Positions 26,401 to 35,745 of a stretch of DNA of 64,000 nucleotides are shown here, one piece after another. The position numbers were made by a program, and so were the translations under genes. This DNA comes from Bacteroidota bacterium. GTDB taxonomy: Bacteria; Bacteroidota; Bacteroidia; Chitinophagales; Saprospiraceae. How positions within the stretch are numbered: position 1 is the stretch's first letter; every line of letters begins with the position of its first letter. The notes beneath the pieces are model-generated. The model made no database searches, had not been told where the DNA came from, and saw only the letters and a list, made by a program, of their open reading frames with translations. Where the stretch lies: contig WGNL01000011.1 of assembly GCA_016124585.1 (NCBI GenBank), positions 150,541 through 214,540 on the forward strand. Reading direction: 5' to 3'.

Positions 26401-26777
26401 ACGGTTCCACCTCCCAGGACCTCGTGGGTGTGCCGACGGGCGACTACTCGCTGACGGTGACGGACCCGCAGGGCTGCACGGCGGCCTTCGGCTTTTCCGT
26501 GGACTTCAACTCTGCGGCAGTCGAGGCACGGGCGAACCCGTTCGGGGCGTCCATCGTGCCGAACCCGAGTGGCAGGGCTGGGGCCAAGGTGGTGCTGGTG
26601 AAACCCTTGCCCGGACTGACCATCAGTGTGTTCGATGAACTTGGCCGGCCAGTCATTGCGGAGCAAACCGACCAAAATGGGTACAAGTTGCCAAAGGGAT
26701 TGGCGGCTGGAACTTATCAGGTTTTATTGGAAAAGAACAAACGGCGGATGGTGCTTACTTGGGTGGTAGGGGAGTGA
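23499..26777 (+). CDS. Parallel beta-helix + SprB-repeat surface protein with T9SS sorting domain (paralogue 1)
   Basis: 1092 aa. Signal peptide (MRQYLLSLLFLVVLNSNIFA). Residues about 22-560 form a right-handed beta-helix of the choice-of-anchor-Q/pectate-lyase-like type, opening with YVNTNVQGGSNDGTSWNNAY and closing with DIEGSPRIQGGTVDMGAYE. About 560-990 are SprB-type repeats (GTYQVTVSDENGCTF). The C-terminal 80 residues are a T9SS type A domain (IVPNPSGRAGAKVVL ... MVLTWVVGE). The 3' half, from about 24942, is far more GC-rich than the beta-helix half. It is followed 171 bases later by a longer paralogue with near-identical blocks. Surface glycan-binding or adhesion is inferred. Confidence 0.88.
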   Translation: MRQYLLSLLFLVVLNSNIFATVIYVNTNVQGGSNDGTSWNNAYLKLQDALLHSVYGDTIWVAQGTYYPTTSANRFFYFDLKNGVKLFGGFAGNETQLSQRDWNLYPSILSGDIGMSGDSTDNSFTVVNCGFVDSTTVFDGFVITGGNADSQSQFEPNNGKTKSGGGLYMANSNSMEESRLRIEKCVFIHNYAIASGGGIFCRSNSTGGSSLQVIGCSFQQNNASSGGGIALSGSSNVSSPKITDCSFIENNSNKGSGIYLANDFGNKDFQIINNDFNRNTSQVAGSGISIDNYNSNLKVIVSLCNFNNNVTLGEGAGIYCESLEPTSKLSIEKCNFELNECQNGVVSCYDGNLQIGNSNFVGNVGIFSGIELLYTIGDVHNCQFLDSKIISDVSSNSIIYIFGNGTGIKNNFINCTFSNNELNGKPIFYFQPSILTSNNVMANTIIYDNENVSQKPIQLSNSQMYITQTMIDVPDCASIANGDIICGPGMLYNLDPQFLDTAAGDYRLSPCSPARNAGSNAIVDSLGILTDIEGSPRIQGGTVDMGAYESPAFQATDVTVTSLPCGSGGLGTATLTLANGCPPYFLDWGGGNTISDSSLATLSLPVGTHSVTVTDGRMEGDTVSVTIGPAPAISGSASATGIDCGIGTGGTVSIEAVGGTGVLSYLWSSTGAGSIGTTATVSNLPAGTYQVTVSDENGCTFTDSVTVGLMGSLSLGINISPITCSGGLDGTAAVQPIGGTMPFTWLWQNGETSPMLDSLSGGAYSATVTDALGCTGDIEFTITPPPPVDVDIMVVQPPCFGELGIATASGTGGTGGFHFLWDNGATAASAMLAEGTHTVTVTDDLGCSAVDTALVQPPPQLQVALTAEPPVLCFGDSNGTIIVLPTGGSGQYGWGGPTENLTAGTYTVTVTDSNACTATATTNIAEHPQIMVTDTVTNASSATAADGSVVLTDVHGGSGSVYQFDWSNGSTSQDLVGVPTGDYSLTVTDPQGCTAAFGFSVDFNSAAVEARANPFGASIVPNPSGRAGAKVVLVKPLPGLTISVFDELGRPVIAEQTDQNGYKLPKGLAAGTYQVLLEKNKRRMVLTWVVGE
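25587..25680 (+). repeat. 94-bp block identical to 30792-30885
   Basis: The two tandem beta-helix/SprB genes share this 94-base stretch without a mismatch, within a more diverged context. It encodes the SprB turn NGCTFTDSVTVGLMGSLSL and the residues after it. Confidence 0.9.
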
Positions 26778-26948
26778 TGAAAGCATGGGGTGCTTTCTTA
26801 GTGCGGCGTTCTCCCTTGTAGGCCGAATCAAAATCAGCTCATGCTTTGAGATTACCTAGCTTCGAATTACCTTGCGACATCATAAACAGCAATTGTTAGG
26901 AAGGAACACTCATCTATAATACCTAGAACACTTTAAAACCGTATTCCC

Positions 26949-29900
26949 ATGACTACGATTACACGTTCGTTGCTGCTGGCAACCTCCTTGTTTTTTTCCA
27001 CTATTATCATAGGTCAAACCCGCTACTACGTCAACGCCGCCGCTTCGGGGGCGGGGGACGGGTCGTCGTGGAGCGATGCCTACCCTAATCTACAGGATGC
27101 CCTTTTGCATTCGGTATATGGCGACACAATTTGGGTAGCGCAGGGAAAGTATTACCCTACTACGAGCACCAATCGCTTCTTCTATTTTGACCTAAAAAAT
27201 GGCGTGAAGCTCTTTGGTGGATTCGTAGGTAACGAGACGCAATTGAATCAACGTGACTGGAATCTTTACCCATCTGTACTCAGCGGTGATATCGGCGTGC
27301 CGGGGGATAGCACGGACAACTCCTATACTGTAGCCAGCTACGGGTTTGCTGACTCCACCACTATTTTTGACGGCTTTGTGGTCACGGGTGGCAATGCGAA
27401 CAGCCAATCACAGTTTGAACCAGATAATGGCAGAACCAAAAGTGGTGGTGGGCTGTACATAAACAATTCCAACCCTATGCTAGAGTCAAGACCTCTAATA
27501 ATTAATTGCACTTTTATGAGCAATTATGCCATCAATGCAGGCGGCGGCATATATTGTCGAAGCAGTTCAATAGGTAGTTCTAGCGCAATAATAACCAATT
27601 GTATATTTCAGCAAAATTATGCATACAGTGGAGCAGGTATGTATCTTGCTGGGTCAGGTAATTATGGTGACACAAAAATTGAACAGTGTATTTTTAAAAG
27701 AAATTATTCGGATTTTTATGGTGCTGGAATTCATTTTGAAAATAATTATGGTAGCAAGAATCTTCAAATAACCAATGATAGCTTTAACCAAAATTTTTGT
27801 TGGGGAGGCGGGTCTGGCGTTGCTATCGAAAATACAAATGAAATTGCAACCACTACAATTTTAGATTGCAATTTTAACTGCAATAAGTCTCTAGGAGAAG
27901 GCTCGAGCATCGTTTTAGTAAACTATGCCAACGCTAAACCTTTAAAGGTGGAAAATTGTAATATTGTTGCTGACACTTGTTTTAGTGGTGTCATTAGTAT
28001 TTATGATGGTGAATTGAATATAAGTAATACAAAGTTTGTTGGAAATATAGGCAAAGAAGCTGGCATAACATTGTCAGGCTCTGCATATAAGATACTAAAT
28101 TGCTTGTTTATAAATTCCACCCTAAATCACAATAATTCGCATGCTTTGATATATTCATATTCAAGCAATAATATAAACAATTGTGATTATATTGCAAACT
28201 GTACCTTTGCTAATAACAACTTGGATGGTAAAAGTTTGATACACCGTCAGACTGCAAACTATCCCCCTCTGAGGATACACAATACCATTATAGCTAATAA
28301 CATCAACCAAGCATCCACACTCTTAAACACCAACAATGCCGAACTGTACATATCCCACTCTTTAGTTGATGTTCTTGACTGTTCTGGAATTATGACAGGC
28401 CCCATCACCTGTGGCCCCGGGATGCTCTACAACCTCGACCCCCAGTTCGTTGACCCCGACAACGGCGATTTCCACCTACTCCCCACCTCCCCCGCCATCA
28501 ATGCCGGGAACAATGCCATCGTGGATTCCTTAGGCATCCTGACCGACATAGAAGGCAACCCCCGCATTCAGGGCGGCACGGTGGACATGGGGGCTTATGA
28601 AAGCAGCTCTGGCAGCAATAACCCAGGCGTCAAGTACGTCAACACCAATGTGCAGGGCGGCAACGACGACGGTACTTCCTGGGCAAATGCCTACCTTGAT
28701 TTGCAGGATGCGCTGGCCGCTTCGCAATACGGCGATGAGATTTGGGTAGCACAGGGGACGTATTACCCTACTGCTGGTACAGACCGAAATATTTCCTTTG
28801 AACTGAAGGATGGGGTGAAGCTTTACGGTGGTTTTGTAGGTAATGAAACTCAACTCAGCCAACGGAATTGGATAACGAATGAGACTATATTGAGCGGGGA
28901 TATTGGGATGCTGGGTGATAGTTCGGACAATTCTTATACAATTCTATTTATCGGTGTATCAGATACTACAACCATTGTAGATGGCCTTATTTTTAAGAAT
29001 GGCAATGCTGATTCCCCAACCAGTGGAGGCGTTTTAAACAAAAGCAACGGTGCGGCTATATATATATCATCAGATATTTATTATGCTTACCCGAAAATCC
29101 TCAATTGTAAATTTGAGAATAATCATGCTATAAAATCTGGAGGTGCTGTTTATATTATAAATGCTAGCCAAAGCAGTTCAGCTGCCCCTCATTTTCAAAA
29201 TTGTTTATTCAAGTTCAACAGTGCTGATGGAGAAGGTGGTGCCATTTATAAATATGGCCATAGTTTAGTTGAAATCAAAGATGATATTCAGAATTGTACC
29301 TTTGAAAACAACAGTGCATTGCTTGGTGGGGCGATAAGTTACACTTCCTATTTACCTAAAGATGATACGTTTGAGATTGTTGGATGTAATTTTATCTCGA
29401 ACCACGCAATACAGAGGGGGGGAGGTATAAGTTTACTTGCAATCTATTCACAAATAAATGAGGAGAAAATAGAAATTAGAGATTGTAATTTCACAAACAA
29501 CCAGGGTATAAGTGGTGGTGCTATTGGTATGGCCTCAAACCCTTCATCTTTATCAATTACCAATTCAAATTTTGTCGGAAACTTGGACACAAACAGCCCG
29601 AATTCATTTGGTGCAGCATTAGCAATATTTTATGGCGATCAATTTTTGCAGGATACAAATACATTTGATTTGGACATATCACATTGCTTTTTCGACAACA
29701 ACAGCTCTAACAATTCAGTCATATTCTTGTCCAACGGAAATTCCTTAAACAACATAACCAAGTTAACCTTTAAGAATAACTTGGTTAAAAACAATTCTGC
29801 TGGATTTGTTTTTAATCCCTTTACTTCCAGCAACATCACCAATTGTATTTTTGAAAAAAATGGGAGTCAAGAAAACAATTTCATTTTAACTTCTTACTGC

Positions 29901-32000
29901 CATCGAAACACTATTTCAAACAGCATTTTTTCAAACAACAATGGCATCCTCTACAAACTAGGCAACCCAACTGCTACCGACACCATCACCAACTGCACCT
30001 TCCACAACAATATCGGCGATACAACCGCAACACAGCTTTTTGGCACTGCCTTGATTTCCAACTGCATCTTCGACCAAGAAATCGAAGGAAATGCCTTTCC
30101 CTTCCAAGCAGCCAATGTGATTTTGGAGAACTCCCTGATTTTATCACCGGATTGCAGCAATCTACCCGCTTATGTGACCTGTGGCGCAGACAATATATTC
30201 GGGCTTGCCCCAGTGTTTGCTGATACGGCTGGCGGTGATTTCCATTTATTGCCTACTTCCCCCGGCATCAATGCGGGCAACAACGATTTGGTAAATACTT
30301 TGGGCATCACCTCCGATTATGATGGCAGCCCCCGCATCCAATTCTGCAACGTGGACATGGGCGCTTTTGAAGCGGCTGATTATGAAGTATTGTCTGTTTC
30401 AATCGCTTCGTCCACTGCTTGCAGCGGCCAATCTAATGGCAGTGTTCAATTTACTTTGCTCAATGGCTGCGAACCTTACTCATATCTGTGGACTAACGGA
30501 ACATCCACAGGAACGGGAGCCACCAATTTAATTCCAGGTGATTATACTTTCACCATTACCGATGCACTTGGCAAATCGGTGGAAGCGCAAGTGGAAGTTC
30601 CCACTTATCCAAGCATCGTTGCAACTTTGGACGCAACGCCTTACCACTGTGCCACCGGCGTAAACGGCACGGCAAACTTGACCATCAATAGTGGTGCAGC
30701 GCCATTTCAGCTGGAATGGTACGATGGCAGCACCGATACCATCTTAACCAATTTATCTCCCGGCGTTTACACTGTCACCATCACGGACGCCAACGGCTGC
30801 ACCTTCACGGACTCCGTCACCGTCGGCCTCATGGGCAGCCTCTCCCTCGGCATCAACATCAGCCCCATCACCTGCTCCGGCGGTTCGGACGGCTTGGCCA
30901 CGGTGCAGCCCATCGGCGGCACTATGCCGTATACTTGGCTTTGGCAGAATGGGGAGACCACACCGATGCTGGACAGCCTGGGTGGCGGCACCTACTCCGC
31001 CACCGTCACCGATGCTATCGGCTGTACGGGCGACATTGAGTTTACTATCACCCCTCCAACGCCTGTTAATGTAGACATCATGGTAATGCAACCGCTCTGC
31101 TTTGGGAAAAAAGGCATAGCAATTGTCAGCGGCTCTGGTGGGACTGGCAATTTGCATTTCCTCTGGGACAACGGTGCCACCACCGCCTCAACGATGCTCG
31201 ATGAGGGTACTCACACGGTCACCGTCACGGATGAAAGTGGCTGCACGGCAGTGGGAACCGTTACCATTCAAGCGCCACCACAGTTGCAGGTGTCGCTGTC
31301 GGTCGAGCCGGATATACTTTGCTTTGGGGCCTCCAATGGGACTATTATTGTGACGCCGTCAGGTGGGTCGGGGCAATACGGTTGGAATGGGCCAATTGAA
31401 AACCTCTCGGCTGGCACTTATACAGTCACTGTCACCGACTCGAATGGCTGCACCGCAATATCCGAAACCACCATTGCGGAGCACCCTGAAATCACGGTGA
31501 CTGACACGGTGACGGACGCCAGCAGCCCCACCGCCTCGGACGGCAGCGTAGTGCTCAACAGCGTGACAGGCGGAACGGGCATCGGCTACCAGTTCGAATG
31601 GAGTCCCACAGGGACAGGCAACGTCATCAGTACCGAACAAAACCTGACGGGCGTGCCGACGGGCGACTACTCGCTGACGGTGACGGACTCGCAGGGCTGC
31701 TCGGCGGTCTTCCCCTTTTCCGTGGACTTCAACTCTGCGGCAGTCGAGGCACGGTCCAACCCGTTCGGGGCGGCCATCGTGCCGAACCCGAGTGGCAGGG
31801 CTGGGGCTAGTTTGTTCCTGAGCATACATACCGGTCCGCTAAAAGTCAGCGTTTTCGACACACAGGGCAGGCTGGTCGTTGCGGGGCAGACCATTGAAAG
31901 CAGCTATGCCCTGCCGAAGGGCTTGGCGGCGGGCTCGTACCGGGTCGTTTTGGAAAACGGGAAGGGAAGAATGGTGCTTACTTGGGTGGTAGGGGAGTGA
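26949..32000 (+). CDS. Double beta-helix + SprB-repeat surface protein with T9SS sorting domain (paralogue 2)
   Basis: 1683 aa. Signal peptide (MTTITRSLLLATSLFFSTIII). Two beta-helix modules lie in series: about 24-553, and about 557-1140 beginning VKYVNTNVQGGNDDGTSW. Each closes with a DIEG/DYDGSPRIQ...VDMGA signature. SprB-type repeats (about 1145-1590) and a C-terminal T9SS domain (PNPSGRAGASLFL ... MVLTWVVGE) follow. Compared with paralogue 1 it has gained a whole second helix module. Its first module is nearly identical at the DNA level over about 27090-27330. Exported and surface-anchored by T9SS; ligand unknown. Confidence 0.88.
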   Translation: MTTITRSLLLATSLFFSTIIIGQTRYYVNAAASGAGDGSSWSDAYPNLQDALLHSVYGDTIWVAQGKYYPTTSTNRFFYFDLKNGVKLFGGFVGNETQLNQRDWNLYPSVLSGDIGVPGDSTDNSYTVASYGFADSTTIFDGFVVTGGNANSQSQFEPDNGRTKSGGGLYINNSNPMLESRPLIINCTFMSNYAINAGGGIYCRSSSIGSSSAIITNCIFQQNYAYSGAGMYLAGSGNYGDTKIEQCIFKRNYSDFYGAGIHFENNYGSKNLQITNDSFNQNFCWGGGSGVAIENTNEIATTTILDCNFNCNKSLGEGSSIVLVNYANAKPLKVENCNIVADTCFSGVISIYDGELNISNTKFVGNIGKEAGITLSGSAYKILNCLFINSTLNHNNSHALIYSYSSNNINNCDYIANCTFANNNLDGKSLIHRQTANYPPLRIHNTIIANNINQASTLLNTNNAELYISHSLVDVLDCSGIMTGPITCGPGMLYNLDPQFVDPDNGDFHLLPTSPAINAGNNAIVDSLGILTDIEGNPRIQGGTVDMGAYESSSGSNNPGVKYVNTNVQGGNDDGTSWANAYLDLQDALAASQYGDEIWVAQGTYYPTAGTDRNISFELKDGVKLYGGFVGNETQLSQRNWITNETILSGDIGMLGDSSDNSYTILFIGVSDTTTIVDGLIFKNGNADSPTSGGVLNKSNGAAIYISSDIYYAYPKILNCKFENNHAIKSGGAVYIINASQSSSAAPHFQNCLFKFNSADGEGGAIYKYGHSLVEIKDDIQNCTFENNSALLGGAISYTSYLPKDDTFEIVGCNFISNHAIQRGGGISLLAIYSQINEEKIEIRDCNFTNNQGISGGAIGMASNPSSLSITNSNFVGNLDTNSPNSFGAALAIFYGDQFLQDTNTFDLDISHCFFDNNSSNNSVIFLSNGNSLNNITKLTFKNNLVKNNSAGFVFNPFTSSNITNCIFEKNGSQENNFILTSYCHRNTISNSIFSNNNGILYKLGNPTATDTITNCTFHNNIGDTTATQLFGTALISNCIFDQEIEGNAFPFQAANVILENSLILSPDCSNLPAYVTCGADNIFGLAPVFADTAGGDFHLLPTSPGINAGNNDLVNTLGITSDYDGSPRIQFCNVDMGAFEAADYEVLSVSIASSTACSGQSNGSVQFTLLNGCEPYSYLWTNGTSTGTGATNLIPGDYTFTITDALGKSVEAQVEVPTYPSIVATLDATPYHCATGVNGTANLTINSGAAPFQLEWYDGSTDTILTNLSPGVYTVTITDANGCTFTDSVTVGLMGSLSLGINISPITCSGGSDGLATVQPIGGTMPYTWLWQNGETTPMLDSLGGGTYSATVTDAIGCTGDIEFTITPPTPVNVDIMVMQPLCFGKKGIAIVSGSGGTGNLHFLWDNGATTASTMLDEGTHTVTVTDESGCTAVGTVTIQAPPQLQVSLSVEPDILCFGASNGTIIVTPSGGSGQYGWNGPIENLSAGTYTVTVTDSNGCTAISETTIAEHPEITVTDTVTDASSPTASDGSVVLNSVTGGTGIGYQFEWSPTGTGNVISTEQNLTGVPTGDYSLTVTDSQGCSAVFPFSVDFNSAAVEARSNPFGAAIVPNPSGRAGASLFLSIHTGPLKVSVFDTQGRLVVAGQTIESSYALPKGLAAGSYRVVLENGKGRMVLTWVVGE
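30792..30885 (+). repeat. 94-bp block identical to 25587-25680
   Basis: Second copy of the perfect 94-base match between the tandem surface-protein genes; identity drops on both sides. Confidence 0.9.
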
Positions 32001-32054
32001 GGTTGAGAAATTGGCCATTCTTTCAGAATGGCCGCTAAACAGTTCCAAAAGAAA

Positions 32055-32104
32055 TGCCGCCACAAAAGCAACTAAATGAATTATATGATGCTTTTGTGGC
32101 GGCA
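32055..32104. terminator. Perfect 16-bp hairpin between convergent genes
   Basis: TGCCGCCACAAAAGCA at 32055-32070 and its exact reverse complement at 32089-32104 enclose an 18-base AT-rich loop. It lies between the convergent T9SS gene and the thioredoxin gene. T-runs are poor, so it may act as a bidirectional terminator or as an mRNA 3'-end stabiliser. Confidence 0.65.
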
Positions 32105-32127
32105 CTATGCGAAATTTTTGAGTCGCT

Positions 32128-33546
32128 TTATTTCAAGAATTCTCCCAAAACGGCGTCGAACTGCCAATCGGCCATTTCACCATTTTGTTTGTAAACAATC
32201 TTCTTGTCAGCGTCCAAGAGGAACATCCTTGGGTAACTTTTTATGCTGAACATTGAGGGGAGATTGGCCTGACGCTTTGGATCTGCTAGCAAATACCAAT
32301 CTTTTGGCAGGTTTTGACTGTCAGTGAATTCCCAACAAGAGGGCACATCATCGCCAGTTTTTAGACAAACTGCTGCTACCTTCAGGCCCTTGTCCTTATA
32401 TTTTTCATAGATGGTAGCTATTTGTGGAATCTCCCGCTTACAGTGTCCACAGTCAGGCATATAAAATACCAGCAAGGTCAATTTTGCGGAAATATCGTAA
32501 AGCGGAACGGGGTTATTGTCCCGGTCTAGCATGGTGACAGTCGGTGCCGGTTTACCTTCGAACAATAATTCCATCTGATTGGCGCCGTTGGTGGCATTGC
32601 GGATATCGTTGGTACTGGCCCAGTTGGCCTTCCCTTTTTCGAGGTAATTGCGGACTAAATAGACATACACTTCGTCGCTCCGGTATTTGCTCAGTTTTGT
32701 AAATGAATTGGTGAGGTATTTTTGATAGTAATCATAACCTTCAGGGTAAGCTTCCAAACGTTTGAGTACTTGGTCAATAAGTGACTTCAGGGTATCTGGG
32801 TCCGATGGTGGCAATGAAAGCAAATAAAAATCGGTACGGTCGAGCCATTGGAGGTAGCGCATGAAGTCTGGTGTTCCAATATCGGTGTTGTCAAAAAAAT
32901 GTGCTTTCTGATATTGATAACGCTCGTTGGCTTCCTGCTTCCAGTTGCTTTTTTTTCCATTAGAAGCAGGAGGAATTGGGAATAAGGTCTGTTGTACCAG
33001 TTTGGTAGTCGGTCCAGCCGGGGTATTTTTAATAAAATCCAGCTGCATCTGGTGCATTTCTTCTTCCACTTGCACTCGTTTCCTATACTCCTCTTCAGTT
33101 TGCAAAAAGCGGTCACGCTCCACCATCTCGTCCATTTTTTTATCTTCCACATTCAATTGCCGCAGGTAATCGAACAGAGCCACATTTTCAGGAGAACCGA
33201 CGATGATCGGTCTTTCGTAAGGGATGGAAGCATTGGTAGAAATGCTAAATTTTCGTTGGCCATTTACAATCCAGCATTGGAAATATTGCATGGGTGCACT
33301 TGGCGTCCTCTTGTAGATGATGGCATACATACCTTCATCTAGCGGCTTGTCAGTTTTTAGTACAAAACTGCCATCCGGCTGCACTGCAGCGGCAAAATCA
33401 GGCACCGCCCGTTTGCCGAAGGAAGTTCCAAACCAAAGCGTATCGTAGCGGTAGTAATCGAGTTTGATGGTTATTTCACAGCCTTTTTCGGCTTTTAGCG
33501 CTGTCGCTAGCAAAAGGGCGACCGCAAATAAGATGGTATTTTTCAT
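32128..33546 (-). CDS. TlpA-like thioredoxin-fold protein, exported
   Basis: 472 aa. Signal peptide (MKNTILFAVALLLATALKA). The N-terminal 120 residues resemble the DUF4369 beta domain common in Bacteroidota. A long helical middle follows, then a C-terminal thioredoxin fold (about 340-472) with the active site PDCGHCKREIP and the cis-Pro region YPRMFLLDADKKIVYK. It is probably a periplasmic thiol-disulfide oxidoreductase of the TlpA/ResA type that may help exported Cys-containing proteins. The chosen start is supported by the signal peptide and by TAACTTTG at 33576-33583 upstream. Confidence 0.87.
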   Translation of the reverse strand: MKNTILFAVALLLATALKAEKGCEITIKLDYYRYDTLWFGTSFGKRAVPDFAAAVQPDGSFVLKTDKPLDEGMYAIIYKRTPSAPMQYFQCWIVNGQRKFSISTNASIPYERPIIVGSPENVALFDYLRQLNVEDKKMDEMVERDRFLQTEEEYRKRVQVEEEMHQMQLDFIKNTPAGPTTKLVQQTLFPIPPASNGKKSNWKQEANERYQYQKAHFFDNTDIGTPDFMRYLQWLDRTDFYLLSLPPSDPDTLKSLIDQVLKRLEAYPEGYDYYQKYLTNSFTKLSKYRSDEVYVYLVRNYLEKGKANWASTNDIRNATNGANQMELLFEGKPAPTVTMLDRDNNPVPLYDISAKLTLLVFYMPDCGHCKREIPQIATIYEKYKDKGLKVAAVCLKTGDDVPSCWEFTDSQNLPKDWYLLADPKRQANLPSMFSIKSYPRMFLLDADKKIVYKQNGEMADWQFDAVLGEFLK

Positions 33547-33575
33547 TCAAAAATATTTTTTGGCAAAACAGAACG

Positions 33576-33583
33576 CAAAGTTA
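33576..33583 (-). promoter_or_regulatory. -7 promoter element of the thioredoxin gene
   Basis: TAACTTTG on the minus strand, 30 bases before the start codon, fits TAnnTTTG. No convincing -33 TTG. Confidence 0.4.
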
Positions 33584-33698
33584 GCGCCGAAAACCCTGTA
33601 GCGGGCATTAAGGGGTGTTAACCATTCTCAAACGGACAGTTTGCAGACAATTATATTAAAATGTACTGGCAATTATTTTCGGTGTCAAAGGCTTTGGT

Positions 33699-33706
33699 TA
33701 CCTTTG
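33699..33706 (+). promoter_or_regulatory. -7 promoter element of the T9SS type B gene
   Basis: TACCTTTG, 48 bases before the ATG at 33755, fits TAnnTTTG; the -33 region is unclear. Confidence 0.4.
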
Positions 33707-33754
33707 GAGAAAGCCCTGCCATAAGAAGGCCAATCACTATCCAAAATTTCGCCT

Positions 33755-35419
33755 ATGAAATTGTTGACCAGCTTGGCGCCCCTGCTTTTGGGCGGTTTAT
33801 TTTGGGTGAAAAATATTCCTACTCAAACTAGGACGTCCCTGCCACTTGAAATCTGCGACAATGGCATAGATGACGATGGAGATGGCCTTATTGACCTTAA
33901 TGACACAACTGATTGTAACTGCCCTCTTGCGATACCAGCATCACTTATTCCAAATCCCTCCTTTGAAGAACGAAACTGTTGTCCACAAGATCGTTCAGAA
34001 TTATATTGTGCCAAAGGCTGGATTCAGGCTTCAGAACCGACTACGGACTTCCTGCATACATGTGGCTGGATGGGTTGGCCAGACCTTCCCCCGCCGCTCC
34101 CTTTTCCAGATGGTGAAGGCTGTATGGGGTTCCGAAATGGGAAAGTGGGAGCGTCTGGTGGCACAGGGGGGTCAGGTGGAGGCGGTAGTACAGGCGGGCC
34201 AGAAGCCGGCAACCCCAATTGGAAAGAATATGCTGGGGCCTGTTTGCTTGGTCCTTTAAAAGCTGGGACTGCCTATACCTTTGAGTTTTGGATTGGTTTT
34301 ACCAAGTCATTCAATTCGCCACCTACAACGATCGTTTTTTATGGAACTACGGATTGTGCTAACCTTCCGTTTGGCATTAATGACGAAACATTTGGCTGCC
34401 CAACAAATGGGCCGGGCTGGGTGGAACTTGGCTCTGTACCAATCAGTGGAGTGATGGAGTGGAAAAAAAAAGAGATCAACATTATTCCTAACCAAGACAT
34501 CTACGCCATCGCCATAGGCCCCAATTGTGAAGAAGTTGATCTGTTTACGCATACTTATTATTTCTTCGACAACCTTGTGCTAGCAGAAACCGAACAGTTC
34601 GGTTACAATATCAAGGCAACTGGCAACCCTTGCGATGGCAGTTTTGCCCTAAACCTTCTTGATGTGGATACCTTACAATACCAGTGGTATAGGGATGGCG
34701 TTGCATTGGTTGGGGAAACTGGTGCAACGATTCACGGAATTCAAGACTTAGAGGGGGAGTACCAAGTGAAGTTAGTAGGTCCCAATAGCTGTAAAGTTAC
34801 ACCACCATATACTTTGAAAATCCCAGTTTCCCATACGGAAGTTGATACCACCATATGCTTTGATGATGCCTTGTTTTTTGATGGGAACTATATCAACAAA
34901 GCTGGTCAATACTTGGCATATTTAAAGACTTGGGACGGGTGTGATAGCATTGTGCAATTGAACCTACATATTTCAGCGGCTGGTGTTGACACGGTTTATG
35001 CTCAGATTTTTGAATCGGAGAGTTATCAAATTGGCAAACATTCATACTCTAAAAAAGGAGAATATGATGAGGCATTTAAATCGTATATAGGTTGCGACAG
35101 TCTGGTACATTTGGTACTTGATTTTTACGACATCTATATTCCAAATGCAATTTCACCAAATGATGATGGTATCAATGATTTTTTCACCATCTTTTCGGGA
35201 GCAGATGTAAAGGAGGTTCTGAGCTTGGAGGTATATGACCGATGGGGTGGACGGGTCTTCAACAACCAAGACATAAAGCCCAACGATGTAGTGGTGGGTT
35301 GGGATGGAACTCATAATGGAAAGCCAGCCTCTACCGGTGTGTATGTTTGGAAAGCAAATATTGTTTTCAAAGATGGCAAAGCTAGAGAACTAACTGGAAC
35401 TGTGACGCTAATCAAGTAG
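33755..35419 (+). CDS. Exported protein with T9SS type B (gliding-associated) C-terminal domain
   Basis: 554 aa. A signal segment (MKLLTSLAPLLLGGLFWV) is followed by ICDNGIDDDGDGLIDLND, a calcium/metal-binding-like motif common at the start of Bacteroidota surface proteins. A Gly/Ser-rich, Cys-containing jelly-roll-like region (about 70-290) and Ig-like segments come next. The C-terminal about 90 residues match the type B sorting domain: IPNAISPNDDGINDFFTI, YDRWGGRVFNN, WDGTHNGKPASTGVYVW. Type B substrates are secreted by T9SS and stay surface-associated or are released. Function of the cargo region unknown. Confidence 0.87.
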   Translation: MKLLTSLAPLLLGGLFWVKNIPTQTRTSLPLEICDNGIDDDGDGLIDLNDTTDCNCPLAIPASLIPNPSFEERNCCPQDRSELYCAKGWIQASEPTTDFLHTCGWMGWPDLPPPLPFPDGEGCMGFRNGKVGASGGTGGSGGGGSTGGPEAGNPNWKEYAGACLLGPLKAGTAYTFEFWIGFTKSFNSPPTTIVFYGTTDCANLPFGINDETFGCPTNGPGWVELGSVPISGVMEWKKKEINIIPNQDIYAIAIGPNCEEVDLFTHTYYFFDNLVLAETEQFGYNIKATGNPCDGSFALNLLDVDTLQYQWYRDGVALVGETGATIHGIQDLEGEYQVKLVGPNSCKVTPPYTLKIPVSHTEVDTTICFDDALFFDGNYINKAGQYLAYLKTWDGCDSIVQLNLHISAAGVDTVYAQIFESESYQIGKHSYSKKGEYDEAFKSYIGCDSLVHLVLDFYDIYIPNAISPNDDGINDFFTIFSGADVKEVLSLEVYDRWGGRVFNNQDIKPNDVVVGWDGTHNGKPASTGVYVWKANIVFKDGKARELTGTVTLIK

Positions 35420-35745
35420 CGGTAGGTGATCATCTTAATTTCCATTGATTATCAGTGTCAAATTAACCAGTTCCTTTATTATTAAAAATAATTAAATCTG
35501 TAAGAAATTGTTTTAGTCTGCTTTTTGTACCTACCTTTGTATTGTTCTTTGAGAAATTTTCTGTAAGCAAGAGAGATTTATCCGGCAAGGGTCTCTGTCA
35601 GTAGCCCGGTAAGTAAGTTTTCGTAAGTTCCATTAACTCCGCAACTCGTCTTCCGCCTTCTGCCTTTCTATCCCAAATTTGTTCGTTCCTAAATATTTAC
35701 TGCTTCAGGAGTTGCTCTGATTTTTCACTTTAATCATTTTTTGCA
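35420..35745. other. Intergenic region with long 5' leader of the RRM gene
   Basis: Contains the promoter at 35508-35539 and then about 200 bases of presumed untranslated leader. No ORF. Short complementary segments (AGAGA 35568-35572 / TCTCT near 35591-35596) could form a hairpin. Confidence 0.55.
35508..35539 (+). promoter_or_regulatory. Promoter of the RRM RNA-binding protein gene
   Basis: TTG at 35508-35510 and TACCTTTG at 35532-35539 with a 21-base spacer fit the Bacteroidota consensus. Transcription would start near 35545, leaving a 5' leader of roughly 200 bases. Confidence 0.6.

Noticed and set aside
24942..26480. GC-rich segment as horizontally acquired DNA
   Set aside because: It is in frame with the rest of the gene and has paralogous counterparts downstream; Gly/Ala/Thr-rich repeats alone could raise GC. 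Reported only as a compositional boundary.
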